64,000 nt of DNA from Anabaena sp. FACHB-1237 (GCF_014696225.1 NZ_JACJPV010000010.1:85236-149235), one strand, 5' to 3'; numbered from the stretch's first letter, positions 50,289 to 59,112 are shown. Numbers and translations: made by a program. The notes: generated by a model not told the origin, from the letters alone.

Positions 50289-50644
50289 ACCTCTATTAAA
50301 TCATTATCTTAGTTTTTTCGCTTTACACAATTCTGATATTAACTGACTAAATTATTTTTCCACTAGAGATTAATGAATAAGTATTATTAAAAATTTATTC
50401 AATATATTAATATATTAATTAATATTAAGATTTGTGCCTATTTGTTACCATAACAATCATAATTTCCAGGATTTAGGATTAGTAGGATAATTATCAATGA
50501 TTAAATTCCATCATTAAGTTACAAGTTATGAATTAAAATCATATTGTCTGTTAAATATTAACAATAGCATGGTAAGTTATAGAAATGTGTGGAAAACTTT
50601 AACCAAAAAAAAGTTTCCACTAAACTTTAGTTTAAGTTAGTCTC
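50289..50644. other. AT-rich promoter region, no gene seen
   Basis: About 356 bp, very AT-rich with TATTAATATATTAATTAATA strings near 50400-50427. It separates the divergent genes at 50070 and 50645 and presumably holds both promoters. Nothing repeated or gene-like was recognised. Confidence 0.5.
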
Positions 50645-52783
50645 ATGATTGAGCCTGATCACATCCTACATCAATCTCAGCAAAATTTTTTAATCCCTGC
50701 TTCTATAGAACTTGATAAAATTGCTGAGTGCTGCTATCAGAGTCAGTTTGGTAAATTACTACCTGATGCTTTTTATATCCATATTTCGGTATTACCCAGT
50801 CTTGACTTGACACTACAAGAGTATGAAGCAAAAGCTCGTAGTCTTGTATCTAGCATTCAGGGAACAAACATTATTAAATTCAGCACCAATAAACCTAAAA
50901 TTTCCTACTTATGCTATCCTGATTTTGATACTGATGCTCACCCAGCTTTACAAGCTAGTATTCAAGTGGATATACAAACTGGAGAAGTGAATTATCGAGA
51001 TTACACTGATTCTCCTAATCCACCTATTCTACATCGCAAGGAAACTTTTGTCACGACAGATTATCCTCTCTATACTGAATTTGCCGCTTTGACACAAGCA
51101 CAGGAATCATTAGGTTTATTAAACAATACTAGAGGAATTGGTACTAGAGAAATTTGGGAACAACGTTTACAAATCTATGGTGTAGAAATTCAAGGTCATC
51201 AATTAATTCAAAGCGATACTGCAATTAAAATAACACCAAAAATAGAACGTCATAAAGCGGCAATTATTCGCCATGATTTATCTCGCCCTGTACGGTTAGC
51301 TTTAGACGCTGGTTTATTTAATCCTGAAACTTCGTTTCTTGACTATGGTTGTGGACATGGAGGAGATATTAGTCGTATTGCAGATCAGGGTTATACCGCA
51401 AGTGGTTGGGACCCTTATTATTCACCAAATACTCCTTTAATTACTGCTGATATCGTTAATATTGGTTTTGTCATTAATGTTATTGAAGATCAACAAGAAC
51501 GTAGAGAAGCATTAACTCAAGCCTGGGAATTAACACAAAAGGTACTTTTAGTAGCGGCTCAAGTATTAATTTCTGATCTTCGTCGAGGTGTAGTAAGTTA
51601 TGGTGATGGTGTAATCACTCGCAAGAATACATTTCAGAAGTATTATGAACAAGAAGAGTTAAAAGTTTATATTGATCAGGTTTTGGGGGTAGACTCTATT
51701 CCAGTGGCTTTGGGTGTATATTTTATTTTTAGGGATGAAACGGAAGCTGAGTTATTTCGTGCGTCTAATTACCGTTCTCGCGCTACTACCCCTAGAATAA
51801 GAGCTTCTGTCAAGAAATTTACCGAGTTTCAAAATTTATTAGCTCCATTAATGAACTTTTTGACAGAAAGAGGCAGATTACCAATTAAGGGAGAATTAGG
51901 GGAAGAGGAAGAAATTTGTAAAGAGTTTGTCAGTTTAAGACGAGCATTTCATGTAATTCTACAGGCTACTGACTGTGAAGAATGGGAAGCGATCGCTGAT
52001 AGAAGAAGACAAGATTTATTAGTATACTTAGCTTTGTTTAATTTTAGTCATCGTCCGCGTTTAGGAAAACTACCTACAGCGATAAAGGAGGATATTGTAG
52101 CCTTATACAGTAGTTATAGACAAGCCTGTATTGATGCTGATCAAATGTTAATAAGTGTAGGAAACACAGATTTAATCATTAAACGTTGTCAAGAAAGTAA
52201 AGTAGGAAGAAAACTAACTAATTCATTTTGGGTACATATTTCCGCATTACAAAATCTTGATCCCCTATTAAGATTATATGAAGGTTGTGTAAGTAGAACA
52301 ATTGGTAGATTAGAAGAAACAAATGTCATTAAATTCCATTTTCAGAGTCCCAAAATATCCTATTTATACTATCCTGACTTTGGGAGAAATGCCCATCCCA
52401 CCTTAGGGAAAGTGATGACAGTTGATTTAAGAGATTTACAAGTTACCTATCATGACTATGATATTGATGATGATCCACCGATATTACACCAAATAGACAA
52501 ATTAGTAAACTCGGATTATTTTCAATATGAAGAAATGGTAAAGTTAACGCAAAAAGAAGAAGATTTAGGACTATTTGACAATTGGCAAAATATTACACAT
52601 CTTTCTGGATGGCGTAAATGTTTAAAAGACAATTATATAGTCATTAAAGGTTATAGAATAGGATGGTGTGCAAATGTAGATCCTGACACATTGACTATAC
52701 TAAAAACCTCCTTTAAAAATCGTCAAAAACAGAGAAAACACCAAGGAAATGAAACTGTATTAAGTCTTCCATCTTCCATATAA
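50645..52783 (+). CDS. DNA phosphorothioation-associated putative methyltransferase, with duplicated flanking domain
   Basis: The central part (about 195-480) matches the phosphorothioation-associated putative methyltransferase family: IERHKAAIIRHDLSRPVRLA at 200-219, SAM motif FLDYGCGHGGDI at 231-242, then GWDPYYSPNTPLITADIVNI and GFVINVIED. Residues about 26-188 and about 511-671 are two copies of one domain, sharing HIS.L..LD, TN.IKF, PKISYL.YPDF, AHP.L, NPPILH/DPPILH and LTQ.QE.LGL/LTQ.EEDLGL patterns. It may modify nucleic acid, but no dnd genes lie nearby. Length 712, intact. Confidence 0.85.
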   Translation: MIEPDHILHQSQQNFLIPASIELDKIAECCYQSQFGKLLPDAFYIHISVLPSLDLTLQEYEAKARSLVSSIQGTNIIKFSTNKPKISYLCYPDFDTDAHPALQASIQVDIQTGEVNYRDYTDSPNPPILHRKETFVTTDYPLYTEFAALTQAQESLGLLNNTRGIGTREIWEQRLQIYGVEIQGHQLIQSDTAIKITPKIERHKAAIIRHDLSRPVRLALDAGLFNPETSFLDYGCGHGGDISRIADQGYTASGWDPYYSPNTPLITADIVNIGFVINVIEDQQERREALTQAWELTQKVLLVAAQVLISDLRRGVVSYGDGVITRKNTFQKYYEQEELKVYIDQVLGVDSIPVALGVYFIFRDETEAELFRASNYRSRATTPRIRASVKKFTEFQNLLAPLMNFLTERGRLPIKGELGEEEEICKEFVSLRRAFHVILQATDCEEWEAIADRRRQDLLVYLALFNFSHRPRLGKLPTAIKEDIVALYSSYRQACIDADQMLISVGNTDLIIKRCQESKVGRKLTNSFWVHISALQNLDPLLRLYEGCVSRTIGRLEETNVIKFHFQSPKISYLYYPDFGRNAHPTLGKVMTVDLRDLQVTYHDYDIDDDPPILHQIDKLVNSDYFQYEEMVKLTQKEEDLGLFDNWQNITHLSGWRKCLKDNYIVIKGYRIGWCANVDPDTLTILKTSFKNRQKQRKHQGNETVLSLPSSI

Positions 52784-52801
52784 ATAACACGATCGAATCT
52801 G

Positions 52802-53020
52802 TAATTTACCAGGATATTTTGCAAACGGGAAAAAAGAGAGTGAGAAGCATTACAACTGATTTTACGTCAGTTAAAACGTCGCTTTGGTGAAATTCCAGTG
52901 ATGATAGAAAATAAACTCCCTAACTTAGCACTAACACAATTAGAAGATTTAGCAGAAGATTTGTTAGATTTTGCTAATGTAGATGATTTGTTGAAGTACA
53001 TGGCTACTATTAGTGATTAA
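52802..53020 (+). pseudogene. Decayed nuclease-like gene, DUF4351-type C-terminus
   Basis: YQDILQTGKKR is readable from about 52807 and then shifts frame into EALQLILRQLKRRFGEIPVM, continuing LTQLEDLAEDLLDFANVDDL and ending LKYMATISD at 53020. This is the C-terminal DUF4351 region that follows Rpn/PDDEXK-type transposase-like nucleases in cyanobacteria. A frameshift and TGA lie between the two halves, and the nuclease domain is absent. It is dead debris between the methyltransferase and the M15-like gene. Confidence 0.7.
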
Positions 53021-53040
53021 ATATTGCTTAACGAAAGTAG

Positions 53041-53061
53041 GTTGGGTTCACAAAACCCAAC
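53041..53061. repeat. GTTGGGTT..AACCCAAC hairpin
   Basis: An 8-bp perfect stem with a 5-nt loop just after the decayed DUF4351 gene. It is a common cyanobacterial intergenic palindrome type and may act as a 3' end. Confidence 0.6.
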
Positions 53062-53104
53062 ATCTTCCTATTAAGCTGTTGTGCCTTTAACTTGAATAAT
53101 TAAT

Positions 53105-53121
53105 ACAAGCAAGATGCTTGT
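53105..53121. repeat. GCAAGATGC-type hairpin
   Basis: ACAAGCA and TGCTTGT form a perfect 7-bp stem around AGA, sharing the central GCAAGATGC with the hairpins at 18574, 22089 and in the MITEs. Confidence 0.6.
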
Positions 53122-53149
53122 GCTACTGTAACTTCAGGTTTTTTAATTA

Positions 53150-53290
53150 TACAGTGAGTGCTGCACATTAGCTTATCAAAAATTTACATCAAATTAAGTG
53201 TGGATGATGTACATAGTTATTGAGTAATACTTGTACTGAGTTTGTTGAAGTATGTCAGCACAAAAACATTTTTATCATTTCAACATCATA
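53150..53290 (+). mobile_element. Strongly diverged relative of the 108/131-bp MITE
   Basis: CTTGTACTGAGTTTGTTGAA plus GTA (53230-53252) matches the 23-nt extra segment of MITE copy 1 with two differences. To its right TTTTTATCATTTCAACATC resembles the copy's TTTTATCATTAACATC, and to its left GCTGCACATTA and GATGTACATAG resemble its left end. It implies that the 23-nt segment is ancestral rather than a late insertion. Confidence 0.4.
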
Positions 53291-53330
53291 CAAAATGAAC
53301 ATCCCTAAGTATCCTGATTCTGACAAAATA

Positions 53331-53909
53331 CTATTTATGAACCAGTTTAGCTAAGTTTACCCAATGTTCAATACCCTTTTTAGTCGGTATTCCAGCATCA
53401 CTAAAAGTCCAAATATCCCGTTTATGCTGATATCCATAACTAATATGAATAGGTTTATCTTTACCATAGAAATAAAGAGAATCAAAAGGTAATGAAAATG
53501 CTAAAATCCAATCAATAACTTCTTGACTAGCAGTATCTTTAATTATAAAATCACAAGCAGCACCTAATCTTTCACAATAGTATTTACCATTTTTATTCAT
53601 TTCATAACTAAAATGTTGATCAATGTTAGGTGCTACACGGCCATTTTTTTTACCCGTAATCGGATCTTTTTTCTCTAAATATTTTTTTAAGTCAATAGAA
53701 CAAAAACCATAGGTTAAACAAAATTTATTTTCACCAAAATAATCTATAATTGGATCAAGGATAAATTTGTTTAAATCTTGTAGGGATGGTATCACTTCCG
53801 AGGTATTTTTCGGAAAAGGATTGATGTGACTAGCATATTTATGATATGTTTGTGTACAGGTACAAAATTCTTCTAAAGTTAGGTGTTTACCTAGTTTTAA
53901 ATCCTGCAT
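53331..53909 (-). CDS. M15-like metallopeptidase domain protein
   Basis: The 192-residue cytosolic-looking protein (no signal peptide) resembles D-Ala-D-Ala carboxypeptidase/hedgehog-fold M15 proteins: an N-terminal LTLEEFCTCTQTY, then candidate zinc ligands H99 (NIDQHFSYEM), D120 (ERLGAACDFII) and H155 (KPIHISYGYQH), spaced as in M15 His-Asp-His sites. Many relatives sit in phage or mobile regions. Seven Cys are unusual for a periplasmic enzyme. Activity and substrate are not established. Confidence 0.6.
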   Translation of the reverse strand: MQDLKLGKHLTLEEFCTCTQTYHKYASHINPFPKNTSEVIPSLQDLNKFILDPIIDYFGENKFCLTYGFCSIDLKKYLEKKDPITGKKNGRVAPNIDQHFSYEMNKNGKYYCERLGAACDFIIKDTASQEVIDWILAFSLPFDSLYFYGKDKPIHISYGYQHKRDIWTFSDAGIPTKKGIEHWVNLAKLVHK

Positions 53910-54155
53910 AATCTTAGAAAAAATTAAACAACATCAACAATATCATATTATAAAAAATGTAATAACAAATGTAAACATCTTGGTTTTTTAAACTTTATTT
54001 ATGATTTAATAAAATCAATGTAGGATTTATTCTACTATCAAATATTTAGCATATTTTTAACTGATAACTGTATTAATCCTAAGACAAGAATCTGATTTTT
54101 AGAGGATAAATTACCTACATATCTTCACTAACTTGCAACCACAAGGAATAAACTT

Positions 54156-54725
54156 ATGGACGTTACAGAACTATTGAAAAGTTATAATAAGGGAGAAAGA
54201 TGCTTTAACCGCATTAATCTAGTTAATGCTAATTTACATAAAGCGCAATTAGGTGGAGTAGATTTTGGTAGAGCAGATTTAAGTGGTGCTAATTTAAGTG
54301 GTGCTAATTTAAGTGGTGCTAATTTAAGCAAAGCAAATTTGCAAGGTGCAAATCTGGAAAAAGCGATTTTATCAGAAGTTATCTTATGTGGTGCTGATTT
54401 AACTAAGGCTAATTTGGTAAAAGCACACCTAAATGAGTCTGATTTAAGTGGTGCATTGCTAATTAATGCAAATTTAGAAGAGTCTAGCTTACATATTGCT
54501 TCCATTACAGCAGCTAATTTACAAGGTGCAAACCTCAGTGGTGCGAAAATGGGAGGTGTAAGAATGTGGAAAGCAAATTTGCAAGGTGCTAATCTTAGTG
54601 GTGCAGATTTAAGCGAAGCTAATTTATGCGAAGTAAATTTGCAAGGTGCTAATTTAGAAGATACGGATATGAGTGAAACATTTTTAACTGGCGCAATTAT
54701 GCCAGATGGTAGCATTCATACATAG
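54156..54725 (+). CDS. Pentapeptide-repeat protein
   Basis: The 189-residue protein is almost wholly A(D/N)Lxx repeats (residues about 24-180), such as ADLSGANLSGANLSGANLSK and ANLQGANLEDTDMSETFLTG. These fold into a right-handed quadrilateral beta helix. No signal peptide is present. Such proteins are numerous in Nostocales; roles are mostly unknown, some mimic DNA. The repeated GGTGCTAATTTAAGT DNA units mean internal gain or loss of repeats is likely. Confidence 0.93.
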   Translation: MDVTELLKSYNKGERCFNRINLVNANLHKAQLGGVDFGRADLSGANLSGANLSGANLSKANLQGANLEKAILSEVILCGADLTKANLVKAHLNESDLSGALLINANLEESSLHIASITAANLQGANLSGAKMGGVRMWKANLQGANLSGADLSEANLCEVNLQGANLEDTDMSETFLTGAIMPDGSIHT

Positions 54726-54762
54726 CTAACATCTAATGGAGTACGGAGTAATGGAGTCAGTA

Positions 54763-54785
54763 GGGGTTTAGCAGTGCTAAACCCC
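54763..54785. repeat. GGGGTTTAGCA palindrome
   Basis: GGGGTTTAGCA and TGCTAAACCCC make a near-perfect 23-nt palindrome after the pentapeptide gene. Related copies occur at 12740-12768, about 23937-23956 and, partly, near 29963 and 33178. Confidence 0.65.
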
Positions 54786-54890
54786 CACAGGGAGTCAGAA
54801 TAAAGAATTTCCCCCTATTTCTTATTCCCTAAACTCAGTTATTATTAGCCAATAAGCCCATAATATTTATTTCAATTAAGTTAATGAACA

Positions 54891-55346
54891 TCATATAACT
54901 TGAGTGCTTTTAGCTTTTTGGCGACTATTAATAACCTTTCCTCGCTGTTTGAGAACTCGTCGTAGTCTGTCAGCACTCAAATAAACCTGTCTCTCAGATG
55001 CTAGTTTGTTAGCAAGTTGTTTAGAACTATAGTTTACTGGTTCTTGCATAACAGAGTTTTCCAAATATTCTAAGTCATCTTCAGAATAACGTGGTTTCCC
55101 CCCCCTACCAGGGGCATCCCATAGCCCTCCTAAGCCTAACTTCTCCCATCTATGTAGGGTTTGACGCACCGTAGAAATAGCCCAGTTTAGCCCTTGCGCT
55201 ATCTGCTCATTTTTCAAACCCCGAGCATTTAATAGTAATACTTGAGCGCGATCTTTAGTACGTTGAGGAACGGTTTTGGCCTTTCTCAACTCTTCTAAAG
55301 TTAGTTTTTCATCATCAGTCAGAAAAATTCTTAGACGGCATCCCAT
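54891..55346 (-). pseudogene. IS630-type transposase, N-terminal helix-turn-helix part only
   Basis: The 151-residue frame starts MGCRLRIFLTDDEKLTLEEL and shows the IS630 HTH region: RTKDRAQVLLLNARGLKNEQ, IAQGLNWAISTVRQTLHRWE and LGLGGLWDAPGRGGKPRYSE, plus a second helical domain. The catalytic DDE half that should follow is absent from the 165 bp downstream. Either a frameshifted two-ORF element lost its second ORF, or this is a truncated copy; no terminal repeats were found. It is annotated as a partial element. Confidence 0.7.
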
Positions 55347-55846
55347 AGTTGTTATAGTTTTCTCGATGTACTAGGTATGTGATAGGTATGTGATTATGTG
55401 TTCCCGTTTATATACCTGGATTTTAAGTATACTGTAACATATTTTATTGATAACCACAAACAACAAATATTCTCTAGGTTTATTTTACCAGTCAATACTC
55501 TCTGGGTTAAATTTAAAAGTTTTCAGTATACAAACTTACAGTAATATTAAAGTATATAGTCAATTACCTGTGTGAATAATAAATAATTTTCTGAATAGGT
55601 ATTGTAACGCTATGTTAAGTAATTTTATCGGGCTAGTAGATAAATTCATATCTCCATCTAAATCTGTTTCTATATGATTTATTGATTAACTGTGATGACA
55701 ATATCAGTAACTTCACTAACTATGCGATCGCGAAAATAAAAACTTTCATAAAAAGTGCTTTGCTTATTCTTTTATAAGCAAGTTTTAATAAAATTATAAC
55801 CAGGTAAACTTAAAAAAACTAGAGAATAATTGTTGAATAACCTGAG

Positions 55847-55942
55847 AAAAAAGGTCTGGTACTAACCCAAACCTTTATCATTGCTGTGCTTAACAACGTA
55901 CTTAGTCATTCTAATATTACTATAGTAATAGTGCATCTTCCT
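55847..55942 (-). ncRNA. Putative small RNA cassette 1 of 3
   Basis: On the minus strand an AGGAAGATG motif (55934-55942) is followed 81 nt later by an AAAGGT..GG / CC..ACCTTT hairpin with a run of six T (55847-55876). Size if transcribed would be about 95-105 nt. A 24-codon open frame starts in the motif but is not conserved in the other cassettes, so coding is unlikely. Confidence 0.45.
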
Positions 55943-56032
55943 ACAGATGGAAGGGATTAAAAACTAAAATTTTCACATTTAATTCAATTTAATTTAGCCA
56001 AATCACTAATTGCTGATAGCTGATATCGCATG

Positions 56033-56126
56033 AAAAAGGCTTAGATTAAATCCAAGCCCTTAGATATACCAGGTGTTTACCATATATAATTAATTTAAAC
56101 TTTATATTTTAATCATTCATCTTCCT
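56033..56126 (-). ncRNA. Putative small RNA cassette 2 of 3
   Basis: The AGGAAGATG motif (56118-56126, preceded by TTAT) is 80 nt from an AAGGGCTTGGA / TCTAAGCCTT hairpin ending in five T (56033-56061). The body between them is very AT-rich and not similar to cassette 1. Hairpin-to-hairpin distance from cassette 1 is 185 bp. Confidence 0.45.
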
Positions 56127-56214
56127 ATAAGGTGTGTACAAACTGCGGCATTTTTGATATGTGCAGCTATGGAGCATTAGCTATTAGTATTTCATAGTAC
56201 GTAGTATACAAAGC

Positions 56215-56311
56215 AAAAAAAGGTCTAGCACTGAGCTAAACCTTTATATAAAGCAGTTATTCGACACACCAATTTCAATGTAAATCTAAAATTGCTAATT
56301 TACATCTTTCT
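56215..56311 (-). ncRNA. Putative small RNA cassette 3 of 3
   Basis: A variant motif AGAAAGATG (56303-56311) is 81 nt from the AAAGGTTTAGC / GCTAGACCTTT hairpin followed by seven T (56215-56245). This is the strongest terminator of the three. Distance from cassette 2 is 184 bp. Confidence 0.45.
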
Positions 56312-56524
56312 CAAGATTGTGTTTAATAATTTTTGGGTATGTTATCGGAAGATATAGCAGTACATTATTCAGCGTTTAGCAATGCTTCTAGGTATCAATC
56401 TCAGGCTACTGCTTCCTGAACTTGTTACCTAATTTGTTGTACATCTTGATATTATACTTCAATCTTTACCTAAGAGTAAATTAGTAAATTTTGATAACCT
56501 TCCACTTAAATACAATAATCTCTG

Positions 56525-57412
56525 ATGACAATTACAAACCGGCGAATACCAAGTTTTCTCAACTTTGCTAAGTCTAATCTTTCACAACGTTTAATGTTGA
56601 TAGGTTTAGCAATAACTCTATTTTTTATTTTCCTAGCATTTTCTGCACCAGTTTTCCAACATTGGGGATGGTTACAAAACCCCAGGGAATTTCTTTCTAA
56701 TTCTATTCATCAACCACCTTCTACTAAACATTGGTTTGGTACAAGTCGTTTAGGTTATGATGTTTTTTGCCGCACTATTTTTGGTGCCCAAGCGGCTTTA
56801 CAAGTTGTCATTTTAGCAACTTGTTTAAGTATGATTGTTGGTGTTCCTTTAGGGATGCTCAGTGGTTATTTAGGAGGTAATATAGATAAAATTTTACTAT
56901 TTTTGATGGATAGTATTTACACTTTACCTGGTTTGTTACTTTCTGTAACCTTGGCTTTTGTGGTAGGCAGGGGTATTCTAAATGCTGCGATCGCCATTAG
57001 TATAGCCTATATTCCCCAATATTATCGCGTCGTCCGTAACCACACCGTCAGCGTTAAAACAGAGGTTTATATCGAAGCAGCACAGTCCATCGGTGCCTCT
57101 ACATGGATTATATTATCTCGCTATTTATTTCTCAACGTCATTCAAAGCGTACCTGTAATATTTACACTTAATGCTGCGGATGCCATATTAGTTTTAGGCG
57201 GTTTGGGATTTTTAGGTTTGGGATTACCTGAAGATGTACCAGAATGGGGTTATGATTTAAAACAAGCGTTGGAAGCCTTACCTACAGGCATTTGGTGGAC
57301 AACCTTTTTTCCCGGATTAACTATGACAATTATGGTAGTTGGGTTATCATTACTTGGGGAAGGTTTAAATGATTTTATCAATCCTCGTCTCAGAAAAGAG
57401 AATCGGCAATAG
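56525..57412 (+). CDS. ABC transporter permease (DppC/OppC type)
   Basis: The 295-residue membrane protein has an N-terminal helix (LMLIGLAITLFFIFLAFSAP), the FGTSRLGYDVFCRTIFGA block of peptide/nickel-type permeases, four to five further helices, and the EAA loop EAAQSIGASTWIILSRYLFL that docks the ATPase. GLGFLGLGLPEDVPEWG is typical of the DppC branch. No partner permease, ATPase or binding protein is adjacent, common in cyanobacteria where these subunits are scattered. Confidence 0.93.
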   Translation: MTITNRRIPSFLNFAKSNLSQRLMLIGLAITLFFIFLAFSAPVFQHWGWLQNPREFLSNSIHQPPSTKHWFGTSRLGYDVFCRTIFGAQAALQVVILATCLSMIVGVPLGMLSGYLGGNIDKILLFLMDSIYTLPGLLLSVTLAFVVGRGILNAAIAISIAYIPQYYRVVRNHTVSVKTEVYIEAAQSIGASTWIILSRYLFLNVIQSVPVIFTLNAADAILVLGGLGFLGLGLPEDVPEWGYDLKQALEALPTGIWWTTFFPGLTMTIMVVGLSLLGEGLNDFINPRLRKENRQ

Positions 57413-57513
57413 TTAGTTATAATTATTAGTCATAAATTGTTCATAAACTTGCCCAATGATTACCTTAGCAATTCTTAATAGTTTAACAACAGATATAAAA
57501 TAGAGAAATTATC

Positions 57514-57696
57514 GTGAAAGATAACATTAGTTTAATTGCTGCTGCTACTGGCGGTTTTATGCTTTCTGTAGCTTTATCTGGTATTTTAAAAGGGGAACCT
57601 GTTACAAATTGGCAACAGTCGCATCATTATGGAAATAGTAATTACTATAAAATTGCTAAAGTGCAAGTGATTAAAAATGACTATATCATAAAGTAA
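57514..57696 (+). CDS. Small membrane-like hypothetical protein
   Basis: A 60-residue frame from a GTG reads MKDNISLIAAATGGFMLSVA with a single hydrophobic helix (SLIAAATGGFMLSVALSGIL), then a polar tail with several Tyr, His and Asn. No family is recognised and the Shine-Dalgarno is weak. It may be a real small protein or chance. Confidence 0.35.
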   Translation: MKDNISLIAAATGGFMLSVALSGILKGEPVTNWQQSHHYGNSNYYKIAKVQVIKNDYIIK

Positions 57697-57846
57697 ACAA
57701 GTGGATTTAAATGTCAAATATGTCCGTCCTATTCTTGTGGAAAATTTGCATTTTTCACACCAGAAAATGACGATGAACCAAGGTGTTAGATATTCAAGAA
57801 TACTGTCTAACTTAGGTCATAGTCGTTTTTATTAAATGTTAATTAG

Positions 57847-57864
57847 CCGCGCTTAAAAGCGCGG
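57847..57864. repeat. CCGCGCTT/AAGCGCGG hairpin
   Basis: A perfect 8-bp GC-rich stem with almost no loop, standing out in AT-rich sequence. Just left of it is GTTAGATATTC..GAATACTGTCTAAC (about 57786-57811), a second stem. Such paired hairpins are typical of IS200/IS605 ends, so this may be a scar. Confidence 0.55.
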
Positions 57865-58082
57865 AATATAGACGATTTATGTTAACATTCGATTATGTTT
57901 TTACTATTCAAATGCAATACTTTAAATCTGATAGCTAATTAGGGTTTGCACCAAAAAGTCCTTTCCTTGAGACTAAGGAGTTCAAGGAGTTTTTTGTATT
58001 TGAAAATTTTGATGTCTGAGAGTGAAAATCCTTTATTTTGGTACTATACTCCTCAAAACCCTGGCACTCATATTCTCTAACT

Positions 58083-58337
58083 ATGAAAAAACAAAAATTT
58101 CCTCATCTTCTAGGTTCTAAATGGACTGCACAAAAAAAGGTTGATGGTTGGCGACATTTTCAGGTCGTTAATCGCAAAAATCAAGGTAAATGGATCTATG
58201 CTGAACTTGTTTCGGCTTGTGACCCTCAAGTTCGTTTTTGGTTGAATGCTAAACTTTTACAAGATAACTCTCAATGGCAAGCAGGTTGGCAAACTTTACA
58301 AGATATTAAAACAATTACGGAACAATCTGAAGTTTGA
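58083..58337 (+). CDS. TIGR02450 family Trp-rich protein
   Basis: The 84-residue product from ATG 58083 reads MKKQKFPHLLGSKWTAQKKV and DGWRHFQVVNRKNQGKWIYA, with five to six Trp and SACDPQVRFWLNAKLLQD. This matches the short Trp-rich protein family found in cyanobacteria and proteobacteria, of unknown function. The upstream in-frame extension lacks family support. Confidence 0.8.
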   Translation: MKKQKFPHLLGSKWTAQKKVDGWRHFQVVNRKNQGKWIYAELVSACDPQVRFWLNAKLLQDNSQWQAGWQTLQDIKTITEQSEV

Positions 58338-58375
58338 TAATATACGAGGTGACAGGTTACAAAAATAAAAGTCTG

Positions 58376-58717
58376 TTTGTATCCGATACAAAAAAGCTAA
58401 CTAATGCTAACAAAAGTTCCCTTTTTCTTCCTGCTTCATCCTAGAAGTGTCGGCACTATCTAGTCCACAGTCCAACACGGTTAATCTAACCGCAGTTCGA
58501 TAATCTCAATGCATACAATACAACTTCATGTTATCATAAAAAACGGTAAAAACCGATTGTGACAGTTGAGGGTGCGGAAGATAGGTTAAATCTCCGTCAC
58601 ACTCAAAACCGCAGTTACCTATTTAAACACTCTTTGTGATAGTGGTAATTGAGATTTTTTCTCTCCACAATCAGAGCAAGTTTTACTGCTAGGATAAAAT
58701 CTATCTACAACTACTAG
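58376..58717 (-). pseudogene. TnpB (IS200/IS605-type OrfB) C-terminal remnant, copy B
   Basis: The minus strand reads VVDRFYPSSKTCSDCGEK-like sequence near 58660-58715, a degraded second Cys pair (NCGFECDG) and, after about 90 bp of unrelated insertion, the same 3' end as copy A from GTTAGATTAAC to TTAGCTTTTTTGTATC (about 58377-58500). Several frame breaks make it inactive. Its left edge is cut by a GTTGGCA tandem repeat. Confidence 0.8.
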
Positions 58718-58784
58718 TTGGCAGTTGGCAGTCGGGAATTAGTTTTTTATTTTAACCTGATAGCTGAAAGCTAATAGCTACATA

Positions 58785-59027
58785 CTAATCATTCCATTCA
58801 CCACGGGGAGGAACGGGAATACGTTTATAGGAGCGTGTTAATTCATCATCTCTCTTAAAATCACCACGTAACCATTGACGAAGAGCAACCTCAATAACTT
58901 TACTAGGGTCATTAGTAAGATGCTTAATTTGTTCTATTAACTCTGAATCAAGACGGACAGCGATTTCAACCTTTTCGGTGTATCTGCTTCCCTGATCTGC
59001 ACCTGTAGTTTGTTCTTGCATATTCAT
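58785..59027 (-). CDS. Ribbon-helix-helix antitoxin-like protein, orphan
   Basis: The 80-residue product has the RHH pattern KVEIAVRLDSELIEQIKHLT followed by a helix (DPSKVIEVALRQWLRGDF) and a C-terminal RSYKRIPVPPRGEWND, resembling CcdA/CopG-type antitoxins. The toxin normally starts within a few bases of the stop, but only a TnpB relic is found there. It could be an orphan regulator or the remains of a toxin-antitoxin pair. Confidence 0.65.
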   Translation of the reverse strand: MNMQEQTTGADQGSRYTEKVEIAVRLDSELIEQIKHLTNDPSKVIEVALRQWLRGDFKRDDELTRSYKRIPVPPRGEWND

Positions 59028-59112
59028 AGCTTTGATATGTTTGATTTTTGTTTTAGCGAAATATGGTGATAATGAATATTACTGATTGACGCTACTCAAT
59101 TGTAAAGCCATA

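Larger units (their letters stand above)
55347..56524. other. Long non-coding region with three spaced hairpin cassettes
   Basis: This 1.18-kb stretch lacks a credible protein gene on either strand. Its left part is AT-rich with a TTGCTTAT/ATAAGCAA stem and short T-run at 55760-55785. Its right part holds three regularly spaced minus-strand terminator-like hairpins, described separately. The last 200 bp presumably include the promoter of the ABC permease gene. Confidence 0.6.

Noticed and set aside
54182..54715. A 177-codon minus-strand frame opposite the pentapeptide gene
   Set aside because: Produced by the 15-base repeat periodicity of the pentapeptide gene (repeating FAPxKLAP-type sequence); not a real protein.
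54156..54725. Pentapeptide gene considered as a phage or toxin-immunity gene
   Set aside because: No phage genes, gyrase-related toxins or transfer signs adjoin it; such proteins are very common in Nostocales.
55934..55942. A 24-codon peptide starting in the AGGAAGATG motif of cassette 1
   Set aside because: The equivalent frames in cassettes 2 and 3 stop after three codons and one codon, so coding is not conserved.
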